From Mesorhizobium sp. M1B.F.Ca.ET.045.04.1.1 (GTDB lineage Bacteria; Pseudomonadota; Alphaproteobacteria; Rhizobiales; Rhizobiaceae), in contig NZ_CP034448.1 in the NCBI RefSeq assembly GCF_003952465.1, positions 6,859,001 to 6,923,000 of the forward strand: a stretch of 64,000 nt of DNA, read 5' to 3'. Positions 62,460 to 64,000 of this stretch are shown here, one piece after another (within the stretch, counting starts at the first letter, position 1; each line of letters opens with the position of its first letter). Made by a program: the position numbers and the translations under genes. Below the pieces are notes generated by a model. The model was not told the origin of the DNA. It made no database searches and saw only the letters and a program-made list of their open reading frames with translations.

Positions 62460-63221
62460 ATGGGTCAGCCGGCCGCCAGCCCTGCTATCGCCGCGCTTCG
62501 CGAGCGAATCGCGCGCCTCGAGGGCGGGCCGACGCGTAACCGTGCGTCGCTTCCCTTCGGCGTTCCCGCCATCGACAAGGTCCTGCCGGGAGGCGGGCTG
62601 GCGCTCGGCGCGCTGCACGAGATCGCCGGCGGCCGAAACGGAGCGATCGATGGCGCCGCGGCGGCGCTTTTTGCCGCCGGCATTACCGCTCGAACCAAGG
62701 GCAAGGTGCTGTGGTGCGTTACGCGGCAGGATCTCTTTGCGCCCGCCCTCGCCCAGGCCGGTCTGCTCCCAGGCCGCGTCGTCTATGTCGAGGCCGGCGA
62801 CGAAGCTTCCGTGCTCGCCTGTTTCGAGGAAGGGCTTCGCCATGGCGGGCTCGGGGCCGTCGTTGCCGAACTGGCTCGGCTCTCAATGACCGCCTCCCGC
62901 CGACTGCAACTTGCCGCCGAAACCTCCGGCGCCATCGGCATCGCCATCCGCCGTTGGCGCCGACAGACCGAGGCGACCGATTTTGGACAACCAACCGCTG
63001 CGGTCACCCGCTGGCGGGTCACCGCGCTCCCCTCCCGCCCCCTGCCGGTCCCCGGTATCGGCCGCGCTCGCTGGCAGCTCGAGCTGATCCGGGTGCGGGC
63101 TGGAGAAAGCGCCGATTTTGAAGTGGAAGCCTGCGATGACAAGGGTCGTCTCGCTCTATTTTCCGACCTGGCCGACCGATCGCCTGCGGCGCGCCATGGG
63201 CCAATCCGCGCCCTCGGTTGA
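62460..63221 (+). CDS. imuA: ImuA (mutasome RecA-like protein)
   Basis: A 253-residue RecA-like protein of the ImuA family (LPFGVPAIDKVLPGGGLALGALHEIAGG, i.e. the altered Walker region). It acts with ImuB and DnaE2 in damage-induced mutagenesis. ATG 62460 starts MGQPAASPAI. The 3' end overlaps imuB by 86 bases, as in other alphaproteobacteria. Confidence 0.9.
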   Translation: MGQPAASPAIAALRERIARLEGGPTRNRASLPFGVPAIDKVLPGGGLALGALHEIAGGRNGAIDGAAAALFAAGITARTKGKVLWCVTRQDLFAPALAQAGLLPGRVVYVEAGDEASVLACFEEGLRHGGLGAVVAELARLSMTASRRLQLAAETSGAIGIAIRRWRRQTEATDFGQPTAAVTRWRVTALPSRPLPVPGIGRARWQLELIRVRAGESADFEVEACDDKGRLALFSDLADRSPAARHGPIRALG

Positions 63222-64000
63222 AACCCCGGTCATCATGCTCGGCCGGCAGGGAAACCGGCGGCTCGTGCTGGCCACCGATGCGGGGGCGCGCGCGGCCGGC
63301 CTGCGCGTCGGCATGCCGGCGAGCAAGGCCCAGGTGCTGGTGCCCAACGTGCAGAGCTTCGACCTGGATGCCGCCGGCGATAACGCGGCACTCGATAGAA
63401 TGGCGCTCTGGTCGCTGCGCTATGCGCCAATCGTCGCCGCCGATCCGCCCGATGGCCTGATCATCGACACCACGGGCACCGACCATCTGCATGGCGGTGA
63501 GGACGCCATGCTCGAGGGACTCGTCTCGCGCATGGCGTCCTCCGGTATCGAGGCGCGCGCCTCTCTCACCCTGCGCTTCGGGCCCGAACTCGGCCGTCGC
63601 CTGGACCAGGCCATGGGGCGGCGAAGCGAACCCTTCGAGCCCGCCCGCTCTCCCGAACTCATCGAGGTTCGCCGGGCCTTCGGCGAGCCTATCGGCGCCG
63701 CCGAGACCATAGCCCGCTATATCGGCAAGCTCGTCGCGGCGCTTTGCGAAGCGCTCGAGGCCAAGGGGCTCGGCCACGCCGGCTAGACCTCCTGTTTCAT
63801 CGTGTCGACAACCGCATCGAGGCCATTCGCGTCGGCACCGCCGTGCCAGTGCGCGATGTCAAACGGCTGACCCGTCTCCTTACCGACCGGATCGAGAGCG
63901 TCGATCCCGGTTTCGGCATCGAGGTGATGACCCTGGCCGCAACGCTCGCCGAGCCCTTCGGAGCCAAGCAGATCATCTCCTCACTGGTCGAGGAGCCGGA
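63136..64000 (+). pseudogene. imuB: ImuB, frameshifted and cut by window edge
   Basis: A Y-family-polymerase-like protein without catalytic residues, part of the imuA-imuB-dnaE2 cassette. ATG 63136 starts MTRVVSLYFPTWPTDRLRRA. At about 63770 the frame meets TAG (GHAG then stop), while homology continues in another frame with RRLDLLFHRVDNRIEAI up to the window edge (64000). One base change in the count near GGCCACGCC restores the protein. Real mutation or read error cannot be told apart here. Confidence 0.85.

Overview
The window is GC-rich DNA from an alphaproteobacterium of the Hyphomicrobiales, most likely a Phyllobacteriaceae relative such as Mesorhizobium or Aminobacter. The grounds are the rhizobial palindromic intergenic repeats (about 5552, 26302 and 53199), the ligD / dinB / imuA-imuB content, and a complete methylated-amine pathway of the kind known from Aminobacter-like methylotrophs. 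The genus is an inference from gene content. No rRNA, tRNA or CRISPR array was recognised.

Layout. 1-7969: RpiR regulator (cut by the window edge), a branched-chain-amino-acid-type ABC transporter operon (ATPase gene at 4001-4740 frameshifted), an amidase and a divergent BKACE enzyme. 8072-9116: an IS481-type element with a frameshifted transposase. 9459-12803: an APC permease preceded by three very small membrane-protein genes and followed by two poorly known genes, one frameshifted. 13381-25915: serine-cycle genes glyA, ppc, gck, hprA, mtkB, mtkA, mclA and sgaA, all on the minus strand, with an atypical LuxR-type regulator among them. 26490-30313: dmmDABC, dimethylamine monooxygenase. 30621-40037: GntR regulator, a binding-protein homologue without signal peptide, tmm (trimethylamine monooxygenase), a GlxA-type regulator, tdm (trimethylamine N-oxide demethylase), a truncated haemoglobin and a second APC permease. 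40343-42966: folD and fhs. 43185-52871: mgsABC-gmaS-mgdABCD, the N-methylglutamate pathway. 53344-54087: an XRE-cupin regulator. 54208-58013: a different, patchy region with a glycerate-kinase remnant and a decayed ATPase/HNH/HEPN-like cassette that looks like defence genes. 58086-64000: DNA repair genes xthA, ligD, dinB, imuA and imuB (frameshifted).

How it works together. TMA is oxidised to TMAO by Tmm. Tdm splits TMAO to dimethylamine and formaldehyde. DmmDABC demethylates dimethylamine to methylamine. GmaS, MgsABC and MgdABCD pass methylamine through gamma-glutamylmethylamide and N-methylglutamate to a C1 unit at the level of methylene-tetrahydrofolate. FolD and Fhs interconvert folate C1 units, and GlyA plus the serine cycle assimilate them. 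About 42 kb therefore hold an almost complete route from TMA to central metabolism, with candidate transporters and four regulators.

Main new observation: an AT-rich, partly palindromic motif (TTTCCT-N3-AGTAAA-like) recurs in the control regions of seven transcription units here, including that of the XRE-cupin regulator, and may be its operator. A second motif (GAACCAGTT-N6-AACTGGTTC and relatives) lies upstream of dmmD and over the tmm promoter and fits the GntR regulator. Four single-base frameshifts in otherwise intact genes could be real decay or sequence error.
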